Of a DNA stretch of 64,000 nucleotides, positions 17,173 to 26,060 are shown piece by piece. The DNA lies in contig CBDCUP010000018.1 of NCBI GenBank assembly GCA_965222655.1, positions 868,001 to 932,000 of the forward strand. Direction: 5' to 3'. Under the pieces are notes generated by a model. It worked only from the letters and a program-made list of their open reading frames with translations, searched no databases and had not been told where the DNA came from. Position 1 is the stretch's first letter. Each line of letters begins with the position of its first letter. The translations under genes were made by a program, and so were the position numbers. This stretch comes from CAUZIZ01 sp965222655. GTDB taxonomy: Bacteria > Acidobacteriota > UBA6911 > RPQK01 > JAJDTT01.

Positions 17173-18120
17173 GTGGAAACTCGCCTGCTCGACGGTAAGA
17201 AGACGGCCAACGAAATCAAGGCCGAAGTGTCACGAGAGATTGAAGAGGTGCGCGTTCATGGTATGGTGCCGGGGCTGGCTGTGGTGTTGGTGGGGGATGA
17301 TCCTGCATCCCGGATCTATGTCCGAAGCAAGACTCGAACCTGTGCCGAGCTGGGAATCCACTCGGAGCAGTTCGATCTGCCCGTGGAAACGACCACCGAG
17401 CGCTTATTGGAGGTCATCCGAGGGCTGAATTCGCAGGAGGAAATCGATGCCATCCTGGTCCAGTTGCCCCTACCTGAGCAGATCGACACCGAGCGGGTTC
17501 TCTCGACGGTTGATCCCGCCAAGGATGTGGATGGTTTTCACCCGGTCAATGTAGGTCGGCTGCTTGCTGGAAGCCCCGGACTCGTCCCCTGCACACCCTT
17601 GGGGATTCTGGAGATGCTGCAGCGCGAGGGGGTTCCCATAAAGGGCTCAGAAGCGGTGGTGGTGGGTCGTAGCAACATCGTCGGAAAGCCGGTTGCCGTG
17701 CTCCTGCTTCATCAGCACGCAACAGTGACGCTCTGTCACTCGCGGACCCGCGATCTACCTGAAGTGTGCCGTCGAGCGGATGTCCTGATTGCCGCCATCG
17801 GTCGGCCGGCCATGCTGACCCGAGACTACATCAAAGAGGGAGCGGTTGTGGTGGATGTGGGGATCAACCGCGTCGATGGGCGCGAGGACATCGCGAATCT
17901 GTTCGGATCGGATTCAGCCCGACTGGCTCAGTTCGACGAGAAGGGGTACACCCTGGTGGGGGATGTCCATCCTCGAGATCCGCTGGGTGTCGCTGCCGCC
18001 GTAACGCCTGTCCCGGGAGGGGTAGGTCCACTCACGATCGCGCTGCTGATGAAGAACACGCTTCGTGCCTGTCTCCTGCGACGCGGCCCAGCGTCCCAGG
18101 CAATGGTCGGCTCTTTTTGA
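17173..18120 (+). CDS. folD: bifunctional methylenetetrahydrofolate dehydrogenase/cyclohydrolase
   Basis: Interconverts 5,10-methylene-THF and 10-formyl-THF. 315 residues with GTG start at 17173. Motifs: YVRSKTRTCAELGI (catalytic lysine region), QLPLPEQID, KDVDGFHPVNVG, VVVGRSNIVGKPVAVLL (NAD(P) site) and TPVPGGVGPLTIALLMKNT near the end. About 25 residues longer than the common form, with an insertion around LFGSDSARLAQFDEKG. Confidence 0.96.
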   Translation: METRLLDGKKTANEIKAEVSREIEEVRVHGMVPGLAVVLVGDDPASRIYVRSKTRTCAELGIHSEQFDLPVETTTERLLEVIRGLNSQEEIDAILVQLPLPEQIDTERVLSTVDPAKDVDGFHPVNVGRLLAGSPGLVPCTPLGILEMLQREGVPIKGSEAVVVGRSNIVGKPVAVLLLHQHATVTLCHSRTRDLPEVCRRADVLIAAIGRPAMLTRDYIKEGAVVVDVGINRVDGREDIANLFGSDSARLAQFDEKGYTLVGDVHPRDPLGVAAAVTPVPGGVGPLTIALLMKNTLRACLLRRGPASQAMVGSF

Positions 18121-18166
18121 GCGTGAATCGGTAGTGAGATCCATGTATTGATGAGGACACGTTGAG

Positions 18167-19117
18167 ATGAGAAAGGTAGTTTTTTTCGGTCTATTGGCGC
18201 TGATTACCTCGGCCGCCATTCAAGTGAACCCCATCAAGAAGTTGAAGGTTGGGAAGGCTCCTACCTTCTCTTCCATGAGTCCAGACGGTCGCTTTTTGTT
18301 CGTCACCAACTTCGCATCCGACGAGGTTTCCGTTATCGACTGCCTGGCAAAGAAGAGCGAGAAGAAGTTCTATGCTGGCTACGAGCCTTTAGGGATCGTG
18401 GTTTCTCCGTTGGGGGACAAGATCTTTGTCACCAACCTGCGCTCTGGTCTGGTCAAGGTCATCGACGCCAAGACCTACGACGTTCTCGACGACATCAAGG
18501 TTGGAGGCAGGCCAAGCAATATTGCCATTTCACCCAAGGGCCAATCCGTCTTCGTGACCAACTACGGGCGGGGAAAGATTGGCCGCGTGGATGTGATCGA
18601 CACCTCGTCACACCGGATTACCCGGACCATCGAGATGGGCGTCCGTCCCATCGCGGCAGTCGTCTCGCCCCTCGGAGATCAGCTCTTCGTGGTGTGCGGA
18701 GGGTCGAATGAGCTCTACGTGATCGACGTCAATGCGCTCACGATCAGGAAGAAGATCCCGGTTGGGCTTAGCCCCGATGGCGTTGCCATTACTCCGGACG
18801 GGGATACCCTCTACGTTTCCAACAGTGGCTCTAATGACCTGTCTGTGGTCGATCTGATCGATCTGCAGGAGACACGCAGGGTTCGGGTTGGCCAGAAGCC
18901 TTTTTCTCTCAAGGTCAACCAGCAGGGTCATATCTTCGTGGTTGAGACGGGAAGCCGAACCTTGAGCATACTGGGTCCTGACTTCGAAAAGATCCAGACC
19001 ATCAAGTTGGGAAAGAAGCCGATCGATATCCAGCTCTCCCCGGATAGCCGACACGCCTACGTCACAGACGAAGAGGACAATCGCGTCCTGATTTTCGAAA
19101 TCACCGGCCTGAGCTGA
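18167..19117 (+). CDS. secreted YVTN-type beta-propeller protein
   Basis: 316 residues, short signal peptide (MRKVVFFGLLALITSAAIQ). Composed of about seven 40-residue blades of the YVTN/NHL-like type: FVTNFASDEVSVIDC, FVTNLRSGLVKVIDA, FVTNYGRGKIGRVDVID, YVSNSGSNDLSVVDL, YVTDEEDNRVLIFEI. Propellers of this family bind ligands or act in the periplasm; no catalytic residues are visible. Convergent with the epimerase gene (10-bp gap). Confidence 0.85.
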   Translation: MRKVVFFGLLALITSAAIQVNPIKKLKVGKAPTFSSMSPDGRFLFVTNFASDEVSVIDCLAKKSEKKFYAGYEPLGIVVSPLGDKIFVTNLRSGLVKVIDAKTYDVLDDIKVGGRPSNIAISPKGQSVFVTNYGRGKIGRVDVIDTSSHRITRTIEMGVRPIAAVVSPLGDQLFVVCGGSNELYVIDVNALTIRKKIPVGLSPDGVAITPDGDTLYVSNSGSNDLSVVDLIDLQETRRVRVGQKPFSLKVNQQGHIFVVETGSRTLSILGPDFEKIQTIKLGKKPIDIQLSPDSRHAYVTDEEDNRVLIFEITGLS

Positions 19118-19127
19118 ACCTTCTCCA

Positions 19128-20078
19128 TCAAGACTGTTCTTCTAGGAACCAATCGACGAAGCGCGAGATGCCTTCCTCGATCGGTATGGCAGGCGAGTAT
19201 CCCAGTCGTTCTTTGGCGCGGGATATGTCGGCATGGGTCAAGGGGACGTCGCCGGGCTGAGCCGGCATCAGACGGAGTCGGGCTTTCCTGCCGAGGTTCT
19301 GCTCAATCAAATGAATCAGATCGAGCAGACGAATCGTTCGGGAGTTCCCCAGATTGAAGATCTCGAATCCTGAAGGATTCTCCAGGGTAGCCAGGATGCC
19401 CTGGACAATGTCGTCGACGTAGGTGTAGTCGCGCTCGGATTCGCCCCGGTGATAGACCTCTATCTCCTCCCCACTCCACACTTTCCGCGTGAAGCTGTGA
19501 ATGGCCATCTCGGGCCGCTGTCGAGGTCCGTAGACGGTGAAGAAGCGCAGGCAGGTGACGGGCAGGGCGTGGTTGTGAGAGTAGACAAAGCCGAGAAGTT
19601 CTCCAGCCCGCTTGGTGGCAGCATAAGGGGATATGGGATGAGGTACAGGATCGTCCTCTTGAAAAGGGGATCTGCTTTGGGATCCGTAAACGGAAGAGGA
19701 ACTGCCGAATACGAAATGCTCGACTTTGAACTTCTGGGCCAGGTTCAACAGACGCACCGTCCCCGTGACATTGACCTCGCTATAGAGTTCCGGCTCGATC
19801 AGGGAGGGGCGCACTCCAGCGCGAGCGGCCAGATGGACCACCACTTGAGGCCGGTGCTGCTCAAATACCCTCAGCAGAACCTCCTGATCGAGCAGGTTCT
19901 CCCGGTAAAGGACGAACTCTCCTTTGGCACGTACCTTCTCCAGATTGCGCTCTTTGATCGAAGGATCGTAGAAAGTGTCGAGGTTGTCGAAGATCACCAG
20001 GTCTTCGCGCCGCTCTAGAAATCGTTCGGCCAGGTGGGAGCCAATGAATCCGGCTCCTCCCGTCAACAGGATTCTCAC
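19128..20078 (-). CDS. NAD-dependent sugar epimerase (UDP-glucuronate 4-epimerase type)
   Basis: 316 residues from GTG 20078, chosen because the Rossmann motif LLTGGAGFIGSHL follows directly. Extended SDR: VVHLAARAGVRPSL, SSSSVYGSQS, catalytic SPYAATKRAGE (YxxxK), FFTVYGPRQRPEMA, ERDYTYVDDIV. The AGVRPSL and YGPRQRPDMA-like motifs are characteristic of UDP-GlcA/UDP-GlcNAc 4-epimerases. It overlaps the start of the next gene by 4 bp. Supplies a nucleotide sugar for the surface polysaccharide encoded downstream. Confidence 0.9.
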   Translation of the reverse strand: MRILLTGGAGFIGSHLAERFLERREDLVIFDNLDTFYDPSIKERNLEKVRAKGEFVLYRENLLDQEVLLRVFEQHRPQVVVHLAARAGVRPSLIEPELYSEVNVTGTVRLLNLAQKFKVEHFVFGSSSSVYGSQSRSPFQEDDPVPHPISPYAATKRAGELLGFVYSHNHALPVTCLRFFTVYGPRQRPEMAIHSFTRKVWSGEEIEVYHRGESERDYTYVDDIVQGILATLENPSGFEIFNLGNSRTIRLLDLIHLIEQNLGRKARLRLMPAQPGDVPLTHADISRAKERLGYSPAIPIEEGISRFVDWFLEEQS

Positions 20079-21055
20079 GATACCTCCGCAGGGGTTGCGA
20101 GTTTTGTAAAGTCCTCGTCCTTCTTGTGAAGCGTATAGAAGAGGGCTCCCGGCAAACCTGCCAGGAGGTACACGAAGTAGTTCATCAGGGAAAGGGTAAT
20201 CGACATCTCGGCGGGCAGGCCCACCTGAGAGAAAAGCAGATAGTAGGCTCCCTCGCGTAGACCGATACCGCTTATCGTCAGCGGGATCATGAGGGTCAAG
20301 TTGATGAGGGGGATGAAAATCAAGAAGGTTGAGAATGAAGCGGTTGCCCCGATTGCCTGGGCCAGGGCCCAGACTACGAGGATGGAGTCGAACTGCACGA
20401 TAAGGGAGAGTCCGAGAGTGCTCCCCAGTGTCCTCCCGTCTTTTCCCAGGGCCTGAAGTCCTTCGTAGATCAACTCCATCTTGGCTGCGACCGAGTCGAA
20501 ACCCCACCTTTTCAACAGGAGATCTATTTGCGTGTGGACCCAGGGCAGGAACAACAACAGGTTGATCAGGGAGTAGCTCGCCAGGAAAAGAAGGAAGAGG
20601 TAGACGGCCGGGAAATCAGAGATTTCAATGCCGGACAGGGCTGAGGCAATCGTTCCGATCAACAGCAGAGCGCAGAGACCGCCGCTACGCTCCAGGAGAA
20701 TGGTGGTGAGGATGCTTGAGATCCCCCGCCCGACGTTTCTCGATAGGTAGAAGCCGCGGATGAAGTCGCCCCCGATGCCGGTGGGGAGAAACAGATTGAA
20801 GAAGCTTCCGATAAGAGCTAGCTTCAGCAGGGGTAGGAACCCCTTCCTGATCTCGAAACTCCGCAGAATCAGGCGCCACCTCTGGACCGCTGGAACAGTG
20901 GCCAGGAGTTGCAGAGAGAGGGCAAGAACCACCCAGCTCAGGTCCATCGAGGAAAGGGTCTTCGAGAACTTCTCCAACTCCATCTGGGAAACCACGACTG
21001 CCAGAAGCGCGAAGGTAAGAAGTAGTTTGAGCGCGGTCTTTAATCGCTGCGACAT
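20075..21055 (-). CDS. LPG-synthase-TM family membrane protein (UPF0104/AglD-like)
   Basis: 326 residues from ATG 21055. About eight membrane helices. Family motifs: LFLPTGIGGDFIRGFYL, SILTTILLERSGGL, IPLTISGIGLREGAYYLLF. Related proteins are the membrane domain of MprF and archaeal AglD and are thought to move or modify lipid-linked molecules. Here a role as lipid-linked sugar flippase/permease in the polysaccharide cluster is likely by context. Confidence 0.88.
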   Translation of the reverse strand: MSQRLKTALKLLLTFALLAVVVSQMELEKFSKTLSSMDLSWVVLALSLQLLATVPAVQRWRLILRSFEIRKGFLPLLKLALIGSFFNLFLPTGIGGDFIRGFYLSRNVGRGISSILTTILLERSGGLCALLLIGTIASALSGIEISDFPAVYLFLLFLASYSLINLLLFLPWVHTQIDLLLKRWGFDSVAAKMELIYEGLQALGKDGRTLGSTLGLSLIVQFDSILVVWALAQAIGATASFSTFLIFIPLINLTLMIPLTISGIGLREGAYYLLFSQVGLPAEMSITLSLMNYFVYLLAGLPGALFYTLHKKDEDFTKLATPAEVS

Positions 21056-21126
21056 GGGAGTCGAGGGATTGTGACAGAATCGCCGAAGGGCGGTCAAATT
21101 GCTCCCCCCCCATCTCAGGCATCGAC

Positions 21127-21132
21127 TATAAT
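21127..21132 (+). promoter_or_regulatory. TATAAT -10 box, apparently leaderless transcript
   Basis: A perfect TATAAT ends 6 bp before the ATG at 21139, which puts the transcription start at or next to the start codon. No Shine-Dalgarno precedes the ATG. No good -35 at 17 bp. Located in the divergent gap with the UPF0104 gene. Confidence 0.45.
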
Positions 21133-21138
21133 GCGAAA

Positions 21139-21534
21139 ATGCCCGTCTATGAGTACCTGTGTCAGGGTTGCGGAAGGCGGTTCTCGCGATTCTTCTGGAA
21201 AATGTCTGATGCCGAGGGGACTCGCTGTCGCTGTGGAAGCGATGTTTTGGAGCAGCTCGTTTCCCGGGTCTCGATGCAGCGTTCTGAGGAGAGCCGGATC
21301 GAAGGTCTAGCCGACCCTGACAAATGGGGTGATCTGGATGAGAACGATCCGGTCGCAATGGCAAAAATGATGAAGCGACTCGGAGGGGAACTGGGCGAGG
21401 ACATGGGCCCTGAATTCAACGAAGTGGTCGACAGACTTGAATCGGGCGAGGACCCCGATTCCATTGAAAATTCCCTCGGCGGAGAGGGAGGCCCTGGTCC
21501 AGGATCGGCTGCCGACACCGACAATCTGTTCTAG
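21139..21534 (+). CDS. FmdB-family zinc ribbon protein
   Basis: 131 residues. N-terminal FmdB zinc ribbon: MPVYEYLCQGCGRRF then CRCGS, a CxxC...CxC arrangement slightly altered from the usual CxxC pair. The C-terminal tail is acidic, low-complexity (EDPDSIENSLGGEGGPGPGS). Such small proteins are proposed regulators; function unproven. Confidence 0.85.
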   Translation: MPVYEYLCQGCGRRFSRFFWKMSDAEGTRCRCGSDVLEQLVSRVSMQRSEESRIEGLADPDKWGDLDENDPVAMAKMMKRLGGELGEDMGPEFNEVVDRLESGEDPDSIENSLGGEGGPGPGSAADTDNLF

Positions 21535-21630
21535 TGGTCCGCGCGAGCTCCTGCGCGAGAAAACAGCAGATCGGCGCCTCCACACCGTTCCAGCCCCATT
21601 CGAGAGCGAAACTTCGGTTCTCTCGAATCA

Positions 21631-21716
21631 CGAACATCGATAGTACCGTGTCAGTTGGAGGACGGGCACTCTTGCCCGTCGAGGAGAGCGACGGGCAAGA
21701 GTGCCCATCCTACGAG
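21631..21716 (+). repeat. repeat family G, copy 2
   Basis: Palindrome with arms around GACGGGCACTCTTGCCCGTC preceded by CGAACATCGATAG, same as copy 1 (14365-14450) but inverted. Lies in the gap between the fmdB-like gene and the convergent flippase gene. Confidence 0.8.
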
Positions 21717-21795
21717 GGCTGGGACGGAGCACTTAGTCGGATGGCGGCTCTTGCAGGACCTTCTAGCCAATGAGGTTTCAGCCTGGAAGGGTGCC

Positions 21796-23040
21796 TTAGC
21801 AGTTGGGTTCTCCCCTGGACCTCGATCCCGTCAGGAGAAAGCGCGCCGAAGCCGCGATACACAGGACCGCAAGGACCGACTCCAATGTGAGACTTGCTAG
21901 CGCCGCCCCATAACCCTCCATTTCGGCAATCAACAGCAGACTGGCTACCACCGCCACCAGGGCTGCGGCACCCCTGACCACCGGAAAGAACCGGATCAGT
22001 TCACGCTGGCTCAGGAGGACGTTGCTGAAGGCCATCCCCACAAAGATCGGAGGCAGGCTCCAGGCCAGGATTCCCAGAATCTCGCCAGAGGAGGCGTAAT
22101 CCTGTCCGAAAAGGAATACGACCAGTTCGGTTGAAAAGCGGAACAACGCCAGCGTCAGGATCAAAGATGAGGCCGCCAATCCCAGACACGACTTCGCCAG
22201 GAGGGAGCGCACCCGCTTGTGATCTCCTTGAACTGAAGCCATCACGGGTAGAACTGCGCTGAGTATCGCCACCGGGATGTTGGCCAGGACCGAGGTCACG
22301 CGAAAGGCTGCCGAGAAGAGCCCGGTCTGGAAGTTGTTGGCAAGAATCGGAAGGAGTGTGATGGGGACTTTGGAGGAAGTCGTATAAAAGAGGCTACCCA
22401 AGCCAACCGGAAGGGATTCCCGGATCATTTCTCTCCAGTAGGAAGTCCCGCCCAGTTCCGCTCTGTGCACTTTTCGCTCGAAGGTCCGGTAGTTGATGAG
22501 CAGTGCCGACGAGGTTGCCAGGGCATAGGCCAAGCCCAGGGAAATCAGTTTCCCTCCTGAGAGAAGCAGGCCGGTGCCGAAGGCGAACTGAAGCGCTGAT
22601 ATGAGGACACTGTTGAGACTGGCCAGGTAGAGCTTCCCGTGGGCCTGATAGGCAATATTCAGGGACAGGTTGGTGGAGTGCGCAACCGTTCCCAAGCCAA
22701 AGAGCAGCAAGGCCAAACGCATCTCTCCGGAATCGCCGATCAAGAACGCCAGGAGCAGCATCACGGCCAGTAGGCCGGCAGACAACAGCAGCTTGAGAGA
22801 ATAGAATCCGGAGAAGAGGCCGTGCGACTGATCGGGTGCTGAGGAAATTCTCCGAATGGCGGTATTGTGCAGTCCCAGGTCTCCACTGGCCACCAGAATC
22901 TGTGTAATTGCCCAGGCAAACGCGAATCTACCGAAGTCCTCGACTCCCAGGAAGCGTGCAGCGATGATTCCAAAGAGGGCCTGAAACAAGGCCGAGCTGA
23001 AGAGCCCCGCCAGTTGAGCCGCCGCATTGTATGCAATCAT
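21796..23040 (-). CDS. polysaccharide flippase, Wzx/MATE-like (PST family)
   Basis: About 414 residues from ATG 23040 (MIAYNAAAQLAGLFSSALFQ). Twelve to fourteen hydrophobic helices, typical N-terminus FGIIAARFLGVEDFGRFAFAWA, characteristic of oligosaccharide-unit translocases. It probably flips undecaprenyl-linked repeat units for the O-antigen/exopolysaccharide polymerase encoded at 24481. It starts within the divergent region that holds repeat H. Confidence 0.9.
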   Translation of the reverse strand: MIAYNAAAQLAGLFSSALFQALFGIIAARFLGVEDFGRFAFAWAITQILVASGDLGLHNTAIRRISSAPDQSHGLFSGFYSLKLLLSAGLLAVMLLLAFLIGDSGEMRLALLLFGLGTVAHSTNLSLNIAYQAHGKLYLASLNSVLISALQFAFGTGLLLSGGKLISLGLAYALATSSALLINYRTFERKVHRAELGGTSYWREMIRESLPVGLGSLFYTTSSKVPITLLPILANNFQTGLFSAAFRVTSVLANIPVAILSAVLPVMASVQGDHKRVRSLLAKSCLGLAASSLILTLALFRFSTELVVFLFGQDYASSGEILGILAWSLPPIFVGMAFSNVLLSQRELIRFFPVVRGAAALVAVVASLLLIAEMEGYGAALASLTLESVLAVLCIAASARFLLTGSRSRGEPNC

Positions 23041-23050
23041 GAGAATAAGG

Positions 23051-23228
23051 TTCCAAGTCCCAAGGTCCCAATAAACAAGCAAATCCCAGGATCCAGGTCC
23101 CAGGGAAGGGGTGAACTCTGGTTGCCCAAAGTAAACTGTACTGGCTTGGGAATTGGTGCTTGGGGTTTAATTGGGACTTGGTCCCTTGGGACTTGGGATT
23201 TACCCAGCTGGTCCCTTGGGACTTGGAA
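23051..23228. mobile_element. inverted-repeat element H
   Basis: 15-bp exact inverted ends TTCCAAGTCCCAAGG at 23051-23065 and 23214-23228, with an internal second copy of GGTCCCTTGGGACTTGG. Total 178 bp. It fills the divergent intergenic region of the flippase and GT-C genes, so their promoters must be inside it or overlap it. Confidence 0.7.
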
Positions 23229-23238
23229 GTTACTCACG

Positions 23239-24444
23239 ATGGTTCGATCTTTATCCCGCACTGAAACAGCCGTCATCCTCTTATACCTTTTCTCCGGGTT
23301 GGTGCATACGACCATCGATCCGGGAGCGCTCGAGGGATTGGTGCACCTTCGAATTGGACCGGTGGTGATTGCTCCTCCCCTGGTGCTTTCCGGAGATTCA
23401 CCCCACTATCTCGTGTCCGTCAACAGCCTGATCGAGGACGGGGACTTTGATCTTGCCAACAACTATCAGCAGGCAGAGCGGGGAGATTGGGATCTGGGGG
23501 CTCGTTTCCGGGGAGTCCAGATCGACCACCACGCGGATCGAGATCGGCTCGGCAGAGAGCGGGGGACGCACTCCCCTTTCTTTGCCCTGCTGCTAGCCGC
23601 CGTGACTTGGCCCTTTCGAGGAACGGCCTGGGTCGAGCCTGTCTGTATCTGGATGACTCAGATCGTGACTCTGGCTGGGTTGTTGTGGTTCGGCCGCCGA
23701 TTCTCTCTGGGTAGCCTTTGGTTACTCGCTCTGGCTCTGGCGACGCCGCTCTGGTGTTACTCTCGGGACCTGTGGACCGAGCCCTGGGTGACGTCCATCT
23801 GGATAGCAATGCTCCATTTCCGCGGCTCTTCGGCGATCAGCATTCTAGGCTTTTCGGGGGCTCTTCTCAAGTATCCTTTCGCCGTGGTGCCGATTGCCAT
23901 GGGGTGCGTAGCGTTCTGGGAAAAGAGGTTCAAGGACGGCTGCTCTCTGGTTGCATCTGGTGTGTTGGCGCTGATCGTCACGGTCATGAGCGTTCAGTAC
24001 CTGTTCCGGGAAGTCGAGCACTTCAGCTTCTTTCACTCCGGTAGCCACCTCGGCTTCGACTGGCCCCTCGATGGAGTGCTCGGTCTGCTGCTCTCACCGA
24101 GCAAAGGGATCCTCTTGTTCTTTCCTTTTCTAGCCTGGGGTCTTTGGGAGCTTAGGCACCGCAAGTCCATCTCCGTCTACATTCCGCTGATGGCGTTCTT
24201 CCTGCTGCATGCCTTCTATGAAGACTGGCAGGCGGGCACCGGCCTGGCCGGGCGCTACCTGGTTCCGACCCTGCCGCTCCTGGTGATGGTGGTGGCCAGG
24301 AGCTCGCCGCGAGGAGTGCTCTTTCGAGTCAGCGTCGTCTGGAGTTTCCTCTGGGGCCCGATCGCCGGAATGTTCCCGGCCCTGGTCCAGGATCGAAACC
24401 CCTGGCAAGTAGTGACCCATGTCGTGGATAAGCTGTTTCCCTGA
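23239..24444 (+). CDS. polytopic membrane protein, probable GT-C glycosyltransferase-like
   Basis: 401 residues from ATG 23239. About nine membrane segments. A large extracytoplasmic first loop carries GDSPHYLVSVNSLIEDGDFDL, the acidic-residue pattern of GT-C fold proteins that use lipid-linked sugars. Near the C-terminus: DWQAGTGLAGRYLVPTLP. Exact substrate unknown. 36 bp upstream of the O-antigen ligase/polymerase gene and in the same direction. Confidence 0.7.
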   Translation: MVRSLSRTETAVILLYLFSGLVHTTIDPGALEGLVHLRIGPVVIAPPLVLSGDSPHYLVSVNSLIEDGDFDLANNYQQAERGDWDLGARFRGVQIDHHADRDRLGRERGTHSPFFALLLAAVTWPFRGTAWVEPVCIWMTQIVTLAGLLWFGRRFSLGSLWLLALALATPLWCYSRDLWTEPWVTSIWIAMLHFRGSSAISILGFSGALLKYPFAVVPIAMGCVAFWEKRFKDGCSLVASGVLALIVTVMSVQYLFREVEHFSFFHSGSHLGFDWPLDGVLGLLLSPSKGILLFFPFLAWGLWELRHRKSISVYIPLMAFFLLHAFYEDWQAGTGLAGRYLVPTLPLLVMVVARSSPRGVLFRVSVVWSFLWGPIAGMFPALVQDRNPWQVVTHVVDKLFP

Positions 24445-24480
24445 GCCTATGGGGACTGATCTCTGCTTATCTCTGATAGG

Positions 24481-25923
24481 ATGGCCCGCTTGACCCAGAT
24501 CCTATCTCTTGAAGACGAATCCAGTTCGGCAAAGGCAGGTCCATCGAGAGCCCTTGGGCTTGTCTGCCTATTGGGTTTGCTAGTCCTATCCGCCGGGAGC
24601 GTTATCTATTTCCATGCGTTGAGTGTCCTGGTCTTGATTCCTCTCGCCGCGCTGACCTACTGGCGTCCGATCTACGGTGTTTCACTTCTTTTCCTGGTGG
24701 TTTCGATCGACACAGCGGAGCCTGTTCTAGGCTCGATCTTTGTCTCCTTTTCGGAGTTCGAGTTTGCGGCCTGTCTCCTGGGCTGGCTGGCACGCGGACA
24801 GCTCCGCGAATTCGACTGGCAACCGTTGGGTTGGGCCGCTCCTTTCCTAGTTGTGGTGGTGGTTTCGGGAATCCTGAATACTGAATGGTACAAGGTGTTT
24901 CCCCACGTTTTGCGAGTCTCGGAATTGTTTGTCATGGCGGCTGTCGCATCCTGCATATTCAGGCGGGAAGACCGACAGAGGATTCGCTGGGTCTTGTTGA
25001 TCGCGACTCTTCTCTACTGTTCGGGCGGGCTTCTGCAGATCCACTCCGCCCATCGGGGCCGGATCGCCTCCTTCTTCGAGAACGCGAATCAGTTCGCAGG
25101 GTACCTCAATCTGATTCTTCCCTACTTGCTGACCTTGTTTTTCGCATCGGCAAATCAACGACTCCGCCCGCTTTGGGGCTATCTGACCCTGGGCATCCTC
25201 ATGACCGAGTTGGCAACACTCTCGCGCTCTGCGTTTGTGGCCGCTGGAGTTGCTAGTGGATTGACATGGATGTTTTTCTACGCTTCGCAGCTGGGCAGTT
25301 TTCTTCACTCCCCCTGGAGCGCGCTCAAAAGCTTCGGAAGGCGGAGCGGTCCGACGGTCTTCTCCCATCTGGTCCTGCTTGTGGGGTTGGCTCTGGCTTT
25401 GTTCTTCTTCACCAGCCTTCCTGAGATCGTGCTGCGGTCGGTCGAGAACGTATTGGGCAGGTCCAGAGGAGGAGCCGTCGTCAGCCTGGTCGATTTTCGC
25501 CTGCCCTACTTCCGTGTGGGGGAAGCGGTCTGGAAGGACCACTTCTTTCTGGGAGTTGGACCAGGACGCTATCAAGAAGCCGTCGAGGCCTACTCTGGGC
25601 TATTGGAGGAACATAGGGGAAAGGTGCGAGACTACGAGATCGTCGAGGAGAAGGTTCGGATCCACACCCACAATCTGTATCTGCAGCTGGGCGTCGAGTA
25701 CGGACTGCTGGGGCTGCTGGCCTTCCTCTACTTCCTGGGTCGAGTTGGCTTCAGGCTACTGCTCTACCAAGGCCGCAGTAGCTGGGTTCTGGGCGGAGTA
25801 GGCTTGCTCCTGGCCTTCCTGATTCACAACTTCTTCGATGTAACCTTCCCCAGCCTGGCCTTGGAGATGGGGTACCTGCTGGGGATATCCCTCGGCGCAA
25901 CGTCTGAACGTCGCACGTCCTGA
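24481..25923 (+). CDS. O-antigen ligase/polymerase (Wzy/WaaL family)
   Basis: 480 residues, about eleven membrane helices, with the large periplasmic loop between helices 9 and 10 (GVGPGRYQEAVEAY ... RIHTHNLYLQLGVEYGLLGLLAF). The HNLYLQLGVEYGLLG motif is diagnostic of the O-antigen ligase/polymerase Pfam family. The final residues (SERRTS) and the TGA stop are encoded by repeat F copy 2, so the native C-terminus has been replaced or lengthened. Confidence 0.92.
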   Translation: MARLTQILSLEDESSSAKAGPSRALGLVCLLGLLVLSAGSVIYFHALSVLVLIPLAALTYWRPIYGVSLLFLVVSIDTAEPVLGSIFVSFSEFEFAACLLGWLARGQLREFDWQPLGWAAPFLVVVVVSGILNTEWYKVFPHVLRVSELFVMAAVASCIFRREDRQRIRWVLLIATLLYCSGGLLQIHSAHRGRIASFFENANQFAGYLNLILPYLLTLFFASANQRLRPLWGYLTLGILMTELATLSRSAFVAAGVASGLTWMFFYASQLGSFLHSPWSALKSFGRRSGPTVFSHLVLLVGLALALFFFTSLPEIVLRSVENVLGRSRGGAVVSLVDFRLPYFRVGEAVWKDHFFLGVGPGRYQEAVEAYSGLLEEHRGKVRDYEIVEEKVRIHTHNLYLQLGVEYGLLGLLAFLYFLGRVGFRLLLYQGRSSWVLGGVGLLLAFLIHNFFDVTFPSLALEMGYLLGISLGATSERRTS

Positions 25924-26060
25924 GTTTGCGGGGCACCGGTGGAAGGTCTTCCAAGTTGCAGGTTTCCGCATCCGAAGGTTCTTAGGCTATCTGCCGCCGG
26001 CTCAGGGACGTGCGACGTTCCGACGTTCCGACGTGCGACGTTCCGACATTCCGACGTTCC
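25899..26060. mobile_element. inverted-repeat element family F, copy 2
   Basis: Ends composed of AACGTCTGAACGTCGCACG / GACGTGCGACGTTCCGACG units. It sits between two convergent genes and encodes the C-terminal residues of both: SERRTS of the polymerase (+) and MSERRTSERRNVARP of the M16 peptidase (-). Confidence 0.78.

Noticed and set aside
22867..23238. N-terminal extension of the GT-C-like protein
   Set aside because: It would be translated from repeat H and the antisense of the flippase gene; ATG 23239 precedes the first membrane helix.
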